DNA of 64,000 bases from CAVPKN01 sp963832835 (GCA_963832835.1 CAWHVD010000001.1:682001-746000); one strand, 5' to 3'; shown: positions 8,727 to 16,875, numbered from the stretch's first letter. The notes: generated from the letters alone by a model not told the origin. Translations and numbers: made by a program.

Positions 8727-8814
8727 GGAGGAGTGTCCGAGCGGCCGAAGGAGCACGCTTGGAAAGCGTGTATACGCTAACCCCGTATCGTGGGTTCGAA
8801 TCCCACCTCCTCCA
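8727..8814 (+). tRNA. tRNA-Ser (GGA anticodon)
   Basis: A class II tRNA with a long variable arm. The acceptor stem GGAGGAG pairs with CTCCTCC. The D-arm region is TGTCCGAGCGGCCGAAGGAG, the anticodon loop CTTGGAAAG reads GGA, and the T arm is GTGGGTTCGAATCCCAC. Close to bacterial tRNA-Ser sequences. No encoded CCA follows. The base after the acceptor stem is A, whereas bacterial serine tRNAs usually have G there, so the exact 3' end is uncertain by a base. Confidence 0.95.
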
Positions 8815-8820
8815 AACAAT

Positions 8821-8850
8821 AAACCCAAAGCGTCAGCTTTGGGTTTTTTT
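8821..8850 (+). terminator. Rho-independent terminator after tRNA-Ser
   Basis: AAACCCAAAGC, loop GTCA, GCTTTGGGTTT, then a run of T. A perfect 11-base stem placed directly behind the tRNA. Confidence 0.9.
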
Positions 8851-9045
8851 ATTGTTTGGAGCAGAGGGAGCAAATTAGGCCCCTGAAACGAGCGTAGCGA
8901 GTTCCCTGGAGTACGGCGCTCGAGATTTTACTTTAAGCTCTACTTTAAGCTCTTTGACCATTGCAAAGGTAGGAAACTCGCCTGCGCTTGTTTAGTTTGC
9001 CAATTCCTTTGCCTGCATGCTATTTTCTTGTGAAAAAACAGTTTG

Positions 9046-9073
9046 TTGATACAATTTGTTGATATAATATAAT
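9046..9073 (+). promoter_or_regulatory. Sigma-70-type promoter for the small membrane protein
   Basis: TTGATA, 16-base spacer, TATAAT, ending about 28 bases before the ATG at 9102. A direct repeat of TTTGTTGATA lies over the -35 region. The rest of 8851-9045 shows nothing I can name. Confidence 0.5.
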
Positions 9074-9101
9074 CGTAAAGAAAATCAACAAAAAGACGTG
9101 T

Positions 9102-9386
9102 ATGTCCGTTTCTCCAATAAATTATTCTCTTCCCTTCTGTGGGCAATTTTGTTCCCAAACAGCTTGTGCACGCGGCCTAAAAGTTACTGCAGTCGTCACA
9201 GCGACACTTCTTTTATGTGTCGGATTATTCTTGATACACGGGGCTTTAGGTGGAAGTGCGAGTTATCTTGAAATCTTCGGGGGAGTGGGATGTCTGGTAG
9301 GAGGCATTATTGCACACGTAATTGCCTCATGTATCGATGGGGGATCCAAAGCAGAAGTGCAGCCCACTGTTAAAGCATTGGCTTGA
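9102..9386 (+). CDS. Small two-helix membrane protein, possible Inc-like
   Basis: A 94-residue protein with two adjacent hydrophobic helices (about residues 26-48 and 56-78) joined by a short glycine-rich turn (GALGGSASYLEIFGG). This bilobed hydrophobic hairpin is the hallmark layout of chlamydial inclusion membrane (Inc) proteins, which are exported by type III secretion. No further domain is visible. It has its own promoter-like sequence, and its 3' end overlaps the end of the convergent Fic gene by 17 bases. The Inc assignment is inference from topology only. Confidence 0.55.
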   Translation: MSVSPINYSLPFCGQFCSQTACARGLKVTAVVTATLLLCVGLFLIHGALGGSASYLEIFGGVGCLVGGIIAHVIASCIDGGSKAEVQPTVKALA

Positions 9387-10737
9387 CGCTCTGATACAAT
9401 TCGAGCCACGTAGTGAGCTGCTGGTGTTTGACTCCTAGACCGGCTAGCCGGCTTTGCTCTAAGAGATTGAGATCCTCTTTCAAATTCTCAATAAATGCCC
9501 TTCGATCAGTCGAAGGGATTTCTTGTGATTTTGATTGGATATAAGCCGCTAGGATTGCACCTACCCTCCCGTTAAGAATGATATCTCGGATCAGATCTCG
9601 TCTTTGCTGGCGATAGAGCACTCGTACCCGGTCGAACCCCATGGCTTTAACAGTCGCATTGTAAGCGGCGCATGTTCGGAGGTAGGAGAAGACGTACAAA
9701 TCGACGATTGGACGCACATCTTGGAGTTCGTAAATAGCAATCATGGCAGATGTGTAGTCTGTCCTTTCGACGTCATTGAAAGAAAGAGGAACGAAATTCT
9801 GAGTGATTAAAGGGATGTTTGAGCTAAGGCGGGCTGTGCGCTTATTCACATCAGAAAAAGCCTGCAAGTAACTAACATGGACTAGTAAAAATAAGCTCTG
9901 TTCAAACGGGTCTTTGATTTGGGAGGCTTTTTGGGTGATACGATCCAATTGCTCTTGTAATCGCTTGGGATGTTCTATGGGAAGATAGGTAGAACCTCCA
10001 ATCCGTACAGTATGGTCTCGAATTTTGCCTGCATATTTTGGCTCCACTAGACCATCGGACAGCAGATAGTGAAGGGTACAAATTGTTTGCACACTTATCT
10101 TTAAATGAGGGGCCTGATCGACTAAATAACGGATCGCTTCTTTATGGTTTAGAATCATCACCTTTTCTTCGTCTAGCTTCCCTTCTGAGCTGGCTCCTTG
10201 TAGGACTAGTCGCTCTGTGTCCAAAAGCGAGTAAGTGTTTCCCTCTAAGCGAGAAGAGTTGTAAGAAAGATCGATCAGCAGCCGGTTATAAATTTGATGT
10301 GCATAAGTGCCCGCTGGCTCTTTGCTTTCTCCTCGTTCCCCAGCTTTATAGAGACTTTTACGGATATCTAAGGGGAAGTAAAAGGTTTTATTAGGGAGGT
10401 AGCTATCGAACCATATATCATCATAAGTAGTAGGCTCTCTTTCATATATAGGTCGCTTTACTTGATCGATGATGCGCGCGCTGATTGACCCAAAACAATT
10501 GCTGACTGCGCTGCGGTTTTCGCCATTCCTACGGCCTGATCGCACCTGATATTGGGTGCCTTTCTTGCGACCCGATTTTTCAACCAGACCTTCTTCGGCT
10601 AGTTCATTTAACCATCGTCTAACGGTGCGTTCTGGGGGGTGTTCGGGTAATTTTTTAACGAGCTCCAGTAAGCTAACAGGTTCTGGCTCTAAGCTAAGCT
10701 GATGCAATACAGCCAATTTTTTATCTCGAGTTTTCAT
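9370..10737 (-). CDS. Fic-family protein with winged-helix N-terminus
   Basis: Fic proteins transfer AMP or other phosphate-containing groups to target proteins. Residues 1-65 look like a winged helix-turn-helix (VSLLELVKKL then RTVRRWLNELAEEGLVEKSG). An inhibitory helix SSRLEGN at 161-167 fits the [S/T]xxxE[G/N] pattern placed before the Fic core. The active-site loop at 292-300 reads QAFSDVNKR, so the usual catalytic His of HxFxDxNxR is Gln; I recall this variant from other Fic proteins with a DNA-binding domain. It is transcribed away from the alanine symporter across a region of five ACGGCCA boxes it may bind. Length 455. Confidence 0.85.
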   Translation of the reverse strand: MKTRDKKLAVLHQLSLEPEPVSLLELVKKLPEHPPERTVRRWLNELAEEGLVEKSGRKKGTQYQVRSGRRNGENRSAVSNCFGSISARIIDQVKRPIYEREPTTYDDIWFDSYLPNKTFYFPLDIRKSLYKAGERGESKEPAGTYAHQIYNRLLIDLSYNSSRLEGNTYSLLDTERLVLQGASSEGKLDEEKVMILNHKEAIRYLVDQAPHLKISVQTICTLHYLLSDGLVEPKYAGKIRDHTVRIGGSTYLPIEHPKRLQEQLDRITQKASQIKDPFEQSLFLLVHVSYLQAFSDVNKRTARLSSNIPLITQNFVPLSFNDVERTDYTSAMIAIYELQDVRPIVDLYVFSYLRTCAAYNATVKAMGFDRVRVLYRQQRRDLIRDIILNGRVGAILAAYIQSKSQEIPSTDRRAFIENLKEDLNLLEQSRLAGLGVKHQQLTTWLELYQSVKPML

Positions 10738-10739
10738 AT

Positions 10740-10830
10740 TACGGCCATTTTACTTGGAATACGGTCATTTTTCAACAATTTTGGCCGTAATCGCAGGAAT
10801 ACGGCCATTTTTGGGGTAATTTTGGCCGTA
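10740..10830. promoter_or_regulatory. Array of five TACGGCCA operator-like boxes
   Basis: TACGGCCA at 10740-10747, TACGGTCA at 10760-10767, inverted TGGCCGTA at 10782-10789, TACGGCCA at 10800-10807 and inverted TGGCCGTA at 10823-10830. Each is flanked by a T-rich or A-rich side (CATTTT). They fill the gap between the fic start and the divergent symporter, about 20 bases apart, which suits a dimeric DNA-binding protein. The winged helix of the Fic protein is the obvious candidate, by inference. Confidence 0.65.
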
Positions 10831-10898
10831 TTGTGCTCTAAAATATGTGGCTCCAAAATATTGTCAAGAAAGTCAGCGATGGGGTAAAATGTTCCACT

Positions 10899-12248
10899 AT
10901 GTTTTACTCTGTTATCCACTTATTGACGAAGGCTGATGAGTTATTTTGGGGCTACGGCGCATTTGTTCTGATCATGTCTTTTGGCCTTTTTCTGTCATAT
11001 AAGGCTGGTTTTATCCAGATCACCGCCTTACCGAATATCTTCAAGACGTTCTTTCAATACTTGGGTGTAAGAGGTGATGGGATCCGAGGTGTTCACCCAC
11101 TGAAGGCTTTTTTTGCCTCGACAGGTGGCATGATTGGGATTGGTAACGTTGTAGGGATCGTCACGGCAGTGCAAATAGGTGGGCCTGGGGCGCTAATGTG
11201 GATCTGGATAGCCGGAATCATTGGGGCAATCGTTAAATATAGCGAAATCTATCTGGGCTTTAAGTTCCGTGTTGAAAATGGTGAGGGTGGTTATGACGGC
11301 GGACCCATGTATTTTCTCAAAAAAGCCTTTAAAAATCGCTGGATTCCCCTGGGCGTAGCCTTTTTGCTGTGTATCTATGGCGTGGAAATTTACCAATTCT
11401 CTGTGATTACTGAGAGCATTTCTTCCAATTGGCACATCCCTCGGGCGGTCGTTGTGGGTGTTCTACTCGTTTCTGTTTTTTATGCCGCTATGGGTGGTAT
11501 TCAGAGAATTGGAAAAATTTGTAGCTGGGTCATGCCTGCGTTTCTGATTATGTATCTTTTGATTGGGATTTGGGTGGTTGCCCATGAAATACACATGATT
11601 CCGGGTCTTCTTGCTACTGTTTTCAAATCGGCCTTTAGCGGGCATGCTGCTGTGGGTGGATTTACCGGGGCCGGGGTGCTCCTTGCAATTCAAAATGGGA
11701 TCTCTCGGGCTGCCTACTCATCTGATATCGGCATTGGATACGATTCGATTATCCAGAGCGAGTCGAGCACTGTGCATCCCGAAAGACAGTCTAGGCTTGC
11801 TATTTTAGGGGTCCTGATCGACAACAGCATTTGTACCATCAGTATTTTGATTGTCTTGATATCGGGTGTGTGGAAAGCCGAGCCTGCGTTATTGGGCTCT
11901 CAGCTCGTTCAGGAGGGGTTGAGTCACTACTTTCCTTACATGCAGTATTTTATTCCTCTTTTTTTCATCGTAACCGGGTATACAACGATCATCGCTTATT
12001 TCGTTGTGGGTATTAAATGTGCCCGTTACCTGGCCCCAGACTGGGGTAGAAAATTTTATTTGGTATATGCTATTGCTGCATTTATCTTTTTTTCCTTTGT
12101 TCCTCAAAGTAACGCTCTTTTGGTGATGTCCGTCTCGGGTGCACTCCTGTTGATTACCAATCTATCCGGGATATTCCGTCTCAGAAATGAGATTCAATTT
12201 TCTGAAGTCATAGCTTTAGAGTCAGTTGCAGTTCACGAAACGAATTAA
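10899..12248 (+). CDS. Sodium:alanine/glycine symporter (AGCS family)
   Basis: Membrane carrier importing small neutral amino acids with sodium. About 449 residues with roughly ten membrane segments. Family motifs include GFIQITALPNIFKTFF, the stretch GGMIGIGNVVGIVTAVQIGGPGA, GEGGYDGGPMYF and GISRAAYSSDIGIGYDS. The frame is open from 10845 (467 residues); the Met at 10899 fits the family N-terminus better, but neither has a strong ribosome-binding site. A symporter of this family lies near lspA/dksA in Chlamydia; here it has moved and is paired with fic. Confidence 0.88.
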   Translation: MFYSVIHLLTKADELFWGYGAFVLIMSFGLFLSYKAGFIQITALPNIFKTFFQYLGVRGDGIRGVHPLKAFFASTGGMIGIGNVVGIVTAVQIGGPGALMWIWIAGIIGAIVKYSEIYLGFKFRVENGEGGYDGGPMYFLKKAFKNRWIPLGVAFLLCIYGVEIYQFSVITESISSNWHIPRAVVVGVLLVSVFYAAMGGIQRIGKICSWVMPAFLIMYLLIGIWVVAHEIHMIPGLLATVFKSAFSGHAAVGGFTGAGVLLAIQNGISRAAYSSDIGIGYDSIIQSESSTVHPERQSRLAILGVLIDNSICTISILIVLISGVWKAEPALLGSQLVQEGLSHYFPYMQYFIPLFFIVTGYTTIIAYFVVGIKCARYLAPDWGRKFYLVYAIAAFIFFSFVPQSNALLVMSVSGALLLITNLSGIFRLRNEIQFSEVIALESVAVHETN

Positions 12249-12303
12249 TATTTATTTTGTTTACAGATTAATAATTCATATTTAATAATGTAATTATTAT
12301 TTA

Positions 12304-12669
12304 ATGGTTACTGATATGACTTGGTTAATTGCTGTAAGTATTAGCATTGTTGCACTCGCTTTTGTAGCGCTCATCGTTTTTGTAATTATGACCCTTGTTT
12401 CCTTACGCAAAATGGTAGACGATCTTGATACGAGAGTGCGCACGTTCGATCCACTTTTACGGGTGGTCAACAAAGCGGGCAATGCGATCGAAAGAAAAGC
12501 ATCCCACATCAAGCAGCTCTCTGAAGATGTCGAAGAAGAAGAAGAAGAGTTTGTTCGGCGAGAGAGCCGCAGGGGCGGTGCTGTAAATACCGCCATGGAA
12601 GTAGCCGAATGGGCTTTGATTGGCATGGCCCTTTGGGAAAAAATTAGAGAAAAAAAATGGAGATCATGA
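12304..12669 (+). CDS. DUF948-like membrane-anchored coiled-coil protein
   Basis: A 121-residue protein. Residues 5-33 form one hydrophobic helix, followed by a charged, probably coiled-coil region ending in an acidic run (EDVEEEEEEFVRRE). This resembles DUF948 proteins, small membrane-tethered proteins often next to YtxH-type proteins, as here. A start at 12316 (MTWLIAV) is also possible. Three bases separate it from the next gene, so the pair forms an operon. Function unknown. Confidence 0.7.
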   Translation: MVTDMTWLIAVSISIVALAFVALIVFVIMTLVSLRKMVDDLDTRVRTFDPLLRVVNKAGNAIERKASHIKQLSEDVEEEEEEFVRRESRRGGAVNTAMEVAEWALIGMALWEKIREKKWRS

Positions 12670-12672
12670 AAA

Positions 12673-12939
12673 ATGCGTCATCGTCAATCCAATAAAAATA
12701 GTTTTGCTGTGGGGGCTATCTTCGGTGGTATCGTGGGAGGTTTGTCAGCCCTGCTTTTCGCTCCTAAATCAGGAGTAAAAATGCGCAAAGATCTTACAAA
12801 AAAATACCACGATGTTTCTGAAAAAACCCAAGATCTTTTTGAAGACGTGTGCGACCAGGCTAGTGACTTAGCAGACAAAGCGAAAGACATCGCCTACACT
12901 GCTAAATCAGCTGCCACTAAGATCTGCAGAAGGGACTAG
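12673..12939 (+). CDS. YtxH-domain protein
   Basis: An 88-residue protein with a glycine-rich N-terminal membrane helix (FAVGAIFGGIVGGLSALLFA) followed by PKSGVKMRKDL and an amphipathic helical tail rich in Lys, Asp and Ala. This is the YtxH layout, related to stress-associated membrane proteins. Co-transcribed with the DUF948-like gene upstream. It precedes, convergently, the dps gene. Confidence 0.75.
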   Translation: MRHRQSNKNSFAVGAIFGGIVGGLSALLFAPKSGVKMRKDLTKKYHDVSEKTQDLFEDVCDQASDLADKAKDIAYTAKSAATKICRRD

Positions 12940-12978
12940 ACCTCAGGAATGACCTACAGAAGGGTGATGAGAGGAAAT

Positions 12979-13473
12979 CTAATGGGGTAAATGGCTTTTC
13001 AAAAGCCAGGCTTGTTTCTCATGAAAGCGGATTTGCTTAATGATGAGATCGGCAGTTCCTTGATCCTCAGCTTCTGTAGTAAAGTGGATGAGCATATTGC
13101 TCTGCTCTATCATGGATTCATGGGATTCTGCCAAATCCATGATCATTTTTTCCTGGGATACTCCTGAGGCCCCTTCTTTAAGACTTGCGAGCTTCAAAAA
13201 AGAGGCCAATGTTGCAGGAGCTTGCCTTCCCAGCATCCGTATCCTTTCTGCAATCTCATCTGCAGCCTCCGAGAGATCTTGATATTGAGTTTCTAGAAGC
13301 TTGTGGTACATGTAAAAATTAGCTGCTGTCATATTCCAGTGGTAGTTCAAGGTTTTTACATAGAGCACAAAGGTATCTGCTAGAAAATCACCCAGTTTGA
13401 AAGCGATTTGGTTGATTGTTTTTTCAGGTAGATTTTTTTTTGCCACAAAAACCTCTTTATTAAAAAAATTCAT
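12979..13473 (-). CDS. dps: Dps-family ferritin-like protein
   Basis: Forms dodecamers that oxidise and store iron and protect DNA. The Dps signature is clear: YHWNMTAANFYMYHKLLETQ followed by YQDLSEAADEIAERIRMLG, with the His, Asp and Glu ferroxidase ligands in place. The 164-residue length is normal. The first 10 residues (MNFFNKEVFV) may not be translated, since a start closer to AKKNLPEKTINQ would also fit. An AT-rich stretch of about 140 bases upstream separates it from a divergent gene and should hold both promoters. Confidence 0.92.
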   Translation of the reverse strand: MNFFNKEVFVAKKNLPEKTINQIAFKLGDFLADTFVLYVKTLNYHWNMTAANFYMYHKLLETQYQDLSEAADEIAERIRMLGRQAPATLASFLKLASLKEGASGVSQEKMIMDLAESHESMIEQSNMLIHFTTEAEDQGTADLIIKQIRFHEKQAWLLKSHLPH

Positions 13474-13614
13474 TATAAAAAAAATTTTTTTTACGTCACG
13501 CTTTTCCTGGGGAGCTACATTCAGTTTATGAAATCTTAAAAATGTGTTGACGGAATTTTAATTTAAATTAAAATTTCTTATCGAACTCATTTTTTTTAAC
13601 CATAAGGAGCAACC

Positions 13615-13974
13615 ATGTCATCTGGAACTAGATCACTACCAGGATCGGGCTTTCACAGTTCTTTCAACCAATCCACACCCCCGGGAGGATCTGGGAAAGC
13701 GGGTCCGGGAGGTAAAGGAGGATCAACCTTTCAAGTTCTCATCCAAAACAGTATCATATGCTGTAATCTACAAACAGAGGACTGGCTTAAAATTTTTTCT
13801 TCGATAGCTTTGATAGTATCTGCCGCGCTCTTAGCATTTTTAATTTGCTATCATGAAGGAGTTTTTCATTTTGAAAGATTTATGGGTCCCATTGGCTCTA
13901 TCTCCACGTTTTCGGGTGCAGGAGCTCTAGTTGCCTTATCGGGAACTTTGCTCTGCTTAAGCTTTAGACGATAG
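13615..13974 (+). CDS. Small two-helix membrane protein, possible Inc-like
   Basis: A 119-residue protein. The first 45 residues are Gly/Ser/Pro-rich (PPGGSGKAGPGGKGGST), followed by two closely spaced hydrophobic helices (about 60-80 and 95-115) and almost no C-terminal tail. The bilobed hydrophobic pair resembles inclusion membrane proteins. A good ribosome-binding site AAGGAG lies 6 bases before the ATG. A TTGACG at 13547 may be the -35 of its promoter. No homologue recognised. Inc assignment is inference. Confidence 0.55.
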   Translation: MSSGTRSLPGSGFHSSFNQSTPPGGSGKAGPGGKGGSTFQVLIQNSIICCNLQTEDWLKIFSSIALIVSAALLAFLICYHEGVFHFERFMGPIGSISTFSGAGALVALSGTLLCLSFRR

Positions 13975-14040
13975 AAATGATTATAGAAATCAAGTGCTGC
14001 AGCTGTTCATTCGGCTGCAGATTTGTGATATTTGGTATTA

Positions 14041-14203
14041 ATACCATTTCCAGAAAATAAAATCACAAATTGGCACTGTATAACACGCCATTTTTGAACG
14101 ATCCTTTCTCGCTTAGGTGCAAAAACATAGGCTTCGAAATGATCATCCAAATCTGTCATGTTACCCAGCTCCACTTCATGGCTTTATTTTCTGGAAATGG
14201 TAT
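14041..14203 (+). mobile_element. 163-bp MITE-like element, copy 1
   Basis: Begins ATACCATTTCCAGAAAATAA and ends with the inverted complement of that sequence. Pairing of the two ends continues imperfectly for about 50 bases (TGGCACTG near both ends). Five full copies and one truncated copy occur in the window, all full copies 163 bases. No transposase is encoded. This copy abuts a TnpB remnant. Confidence 0.9.
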
Positions 14204-14470
14204 AACAGCTTTTGCTATCCCCAAAGCGGCTTTGCTGTGGTTGGTAAGCAGCTCAAGCTATCTAAGCTAGGTGGCATACGCATTAAAATGCATCGTCCCA
14301 TCGAGGGAAACATCAAGACTTGTAATGTACGCAAGACACCTTGCGGTGCATGGGATGTCTCATTCTCATGCGAAGTGCAAGCAAAGATACTCCCTGTGAA
14401 TGAGAAGGCCCTCGGACTAGATGGCCTGGGAGCGATCCCTAGAAGCCTTCGCCTTCAGGCGAGGGAGTAG
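14204..14470 (+). pseudogene. TnpB (IS605 OrfB-type) remnant
   Basis: About 85 residues resembling the middle of IS200/IS605-family TnpB: GKQLKLSKLGGIRIKMHRPI, then IKTCNVRKTPCGAWDVSFSC and a final KALGLDGLG, which is where the RuvC-like catalytic region should start. The N-terminal domain, the remaining catalytic domain and the zinc finger are missing. The 5' side is cut off by the 163-bp MITE. The extension PRSLRLQARE after KALGLDGLG does not look like TnpB. A dead fragment. Confidence 0.75.
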
Positions 14471-14495
14471 TTACGATGTTTAGGATTATTGGGTA

Positions 14496-15110
14496 TTAAA
14501 ACCAAAGTCCAACACCCACGCCAAAGGTAAGGCCACTGATGTCTACGCTGGATGGAATGACGTGATTTTCTTTGACCTGGAAGTTGGATTTATCAAAGTG
14601 TTTGAAAGAATAATCCACGAAAAAATCACAAAAGACATTGCGTATCGGGTGAAATAAGGCGCCAATAGCAATCACGCCTCCCAAGCCCTCGGCGCGGTCT
14701 TTAAGGTGCAAAACAGGGTCCTTATTATCGATACGTAGCCAAAAATACTTTAACCCTGCGCTCGCATAAGCTTGAGTACAGCAAGGCAAGGGGTACATAT
14801 ACTTTATACCTAGCGCGACAGGGATGATATCGATGGTGCAATCGTCGAAAACAACAGTCGACTGTCCCTCAGCGTGCAGGTAATTAAAGCTGCCCCAAGC
14901 AAAAAAATTGCGCCACCAGTTGTCACAGGAGCGGCTAAAAGGGGAGTAGGAAAGCTCAAGTTGGTAGTTGGGCCATCCGTCGGGAAAAATGTCCCTCAAT
15001 AGTGAGTTTGTAGGACGAAAATAACCTACTTTGATTTCAGCTAAATATTCATGGGCACTTAGCGAAGAAAACAAAAAGCACAGTGCAACGATGCAGAATT
15101 TCTTTTTCAT
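14496..15110 (-). CDS. Outer-membrane beta-barrel protein
   Basis: A 204-residue protein with a clear signal peptide (MKKKFCIVALCFLFSSLSA) and alternating-strand sequence ending in a Phe (FGVGVGLWF), as expected for a small barrel inserted by the Bam machinery. The frame extends to 15200, but that part lies inside a long inverted repeat and precedes the signal peptide. Several Cys residues (CDDC-like spacing, CC) could cross-link it, as in chlamydial envelopes that rely on disulphides. It resembles OmpW-size barrels; no specific family assigned. Confidence 0.7.
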   Translation of the reverse strand: MKKKFCIVALCFLFSSLSAHEYLAEIKVGYFRPTNSLLRDIFPDGWPNYQLELSYSPFSRSCDNWWRNFFAWGSFNYLHAEGQSTVVFDDCTIDIIPVALGIKYMYPLPCCTQAYASAGLKYFWLRIDNKDPVLHLKDRAEGLGGVIAIGALFHPIRNVFCDFFVDYSFKHFDKSNFQVKENHVIPSSVDISGLTFGVGVGLWF

Positions 15111-15167
15111 GAAGCTACCTTTTGAGCCCATTTTCAAGGGTCGAGAATTGTACAACGGCTTTATCCC

Positions 15168-15341
15168 GACTTTGTATATTTTTGGGGCCGAAGGCCTCAT
15201 CTATTTACCCTCAGATATTTGCCTACGGCAAACTGGGCGATTTATTTAAACAGGAAGAGGTTTTTAACCTCTTCCTGTTTAAATAAACGCCCTCTGAGAG
15301 CAAATATCTCGAGGCCTTCGGCCCCAAAAATATACAAAGTC
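15168..15341. repeat. Long two-part palindrome
   Basis: Outer arms GACTTTGTATATTTTTGGGG at 15168 and its complement ending at 15341, extended by CCGAAGGCCTC and GAGGCCTTCGG. Inner arms GCGATTTATTTAAACAGGAA and its complement surround a TTTTT loop near 15262. The part between the arms pairs only partly (CAGATATTTGC with GCAAATATCTC). The whole could fold into one long cruciform or RNA hairpin between two minus-strand genes. Confidence 0.8.
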
Positions 15342-15345
15342 GAGT

Positions 15346-16875
15346 TTATAAGATTCGTTTTACTGGAAGGCTCTCAATATTGTCTACATTTACAATTGTC
15401 AGTTCGTATTCGACCTCAGAGTTGGGGCAGCGGTAGTCTGTGAAGTGTTGAATCTGTACAGGTAGTATTGCCAGTATTTCGGAGTTTCTACGCAGGACGT
15501 AGCCCATGACATTGAGGCTCTCAGCATGGCTCCAGGTTAGATGTCCATGGATCATTTTACGAGAAGGGTAGCGCACTTCAATTTTTCGACCCTCGAAATA
15601 ATCTGGGGGGAGCAAATAATTTCCTGTGCAATAGAGCAAGTGCCCATCATGTAAAATGGTAAGCATGACGTTTCCAATAGCATCGTTTGCGAAATCAAAG
15701 GCATCACAGCTCATGTTTTTATCGAGATGTATGGGAGGAGTCCAATCTTTGTCGTAGTGAACCACTTGCAATGATGAATGATTGAGCCACATGAGATTGA
15801 GTTTTTCTAAGGGATCCATTTTGACCTTGAGATTAGAAATACCCTTTTCGGATTTCACCAAATTATGCATCGAGAACCATAGGTTATTTTCGATATCGAA
15901 TTGAGCGATGTTTAACCCTTGATTAGATCCAACACAGGCTGTCCAATGGACTTGGATGTTTTGAGAATTGTTTCCAAATTGTGGATTCAAAGTACCTGCT
16001 TCCATTTCGTTGACATAGGACCACTGGCTTTTCTTAGCCAGGAAGCGCACATATTGGATCCGTGTTTCACGATTTTCTGGGCGCTTGTTTTCCCAGAGGA
16101 TTGCAATATTATTTGCTTTATCGATAGCCACATCGGGGTTAGAAAGATAGGTGCCGATCCAATCATATCCAAAATACAGCGGGTTCGACCACTGAAACTG
16201 TTGCCGATTGAACATGACAGCTTGCACGAACGACTGATCGGGTTTGTCAGAGCCTTTTGAGATGACAGCTTGCCAAACAACGGCCCCCTGCCCATTAGCA
16301 TTCATGGCAATCCTAGGTGAAAGGCAATTGAAACCAATTGGCGAGAGATCTGAAATGGTCGACCACATCTGCAAAGTCTCGGAAAAGAAGACACCTTGGA
16401 TAATATGTTGAAGCCCATTCCATGCAGACCATACAAGGCTCATATTTCCTTGGAGGTCAAAAAGGGAATGCACATCGGTAACCGGAAAAGGGAGGGGGAG
16501 GATAAAAGGAGAGGTCCAACCATCACCTGGCTCTAGCTTGGACAAGCATAGGCTATTGTTTTGAGGATCAAACCAGAGCAACGCTCCGATTTCTGCTTCA
16601 GTAAAGTGGATAGCCAAAATAGAAATAGCGCTACCCTGAATCGCAAGAACTTGTGGAGGAGTCCAATCTTTTTCGAGGAAATCATAGAACGATGTCTTAA
16701 TGGTTTGATCACTGGGTTCATGCCAAGCAAGCAAAGCTTTGCTATTTTTGTTGACGGCAAGCTGGAAGGAAGAAGTTGCTGAAGAAGGTACGGCCTGAAA
16801 GGGGGTCCAATGCAAAGCTGCCTGCGTTATCGCGGGGCAAACAACACATAAGAGAATAAATAATGTTCTTAACAT
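15346..16875 (-). CDS. Large exported repeat protein, possible beta-propeller with C-terminal Fn3-like domain
   Basis: A 509-residue protein starting at 16875 with a signal peptide (MLRTLFILLCVVCPAITQA) behind AGAGGTCACCCT. The frame is open for 68 more codons upstream, but these are low-complexity. The body repeats short units with W and aliphatic-W patterns (KALLAWHEPSDQ, GALLWFDPQNN, MSLVWSAWNG, GAVVWQAVIS, IAILWENKRP, LNLMWLNHSS), which suggests blades of a sialidase-like propeller. The final 90 residues (LTWSHAESLNVMGYVLRRN) resemble a fibronectin type III domain. Probably surface or periplasmic; no enzyme motif seen. Confidence 0.65.
   Translation of the reverse strand: MLRTLFILLCVVCPAITQAALHWTPFQAVPSSATSSFQLAVNKNSKALLAWHEPSDQTIKTSFYDFLEKDWTPPQVLAIQGSAISILAIHFTEAEIGALLWFDPQNNSLCLSKLEPGDGWTSPFILPLPFPVTDVHSLFDLQGNMSLVWSAWNGLQHIIQGVFFSETLQMWSTISDLSPIGFNCLSPRIAMNANGQGAVVWQAVISKGSDKPDQSFVQAVMFNRQQFQWSNPLYFGYDWIGTYLSNPDVAIDKANNIAILWENKRPENRETRIQYVRFLAKKSQWSYVNEMEAGTLNPQFGNNSQNIQVHWTACVGSNQGLNIAQFDIENNLWFSMHNLVKSEKGISNLKVKMDPLEKLNLMWLNHSSLQVVHYDKDWTPPIHLDKNMSCDAFDFANDAIGNVMLTILHDGHLLYCTGNYLLPPDYFEGRKIEVRYPSRKMIHGHLTWSHAESLNVMGYVLRRNSEILAILPVQIQHFTDYRCPNSEVEYELTIVNVDNIESLPVKRIL

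Noticed and set aside
8851..9045. Origin of replication or second tRNA
   Set aside because: AT-rich sequence with short direct repeats only; no DnaA-box cluster and no cloverleaf found by eye.
14117..14203. Extension of the TnpB fragment upstream
   Set aside because: The open frame continues only because the MITE is open in that frame; the residues are MITE-encoded.
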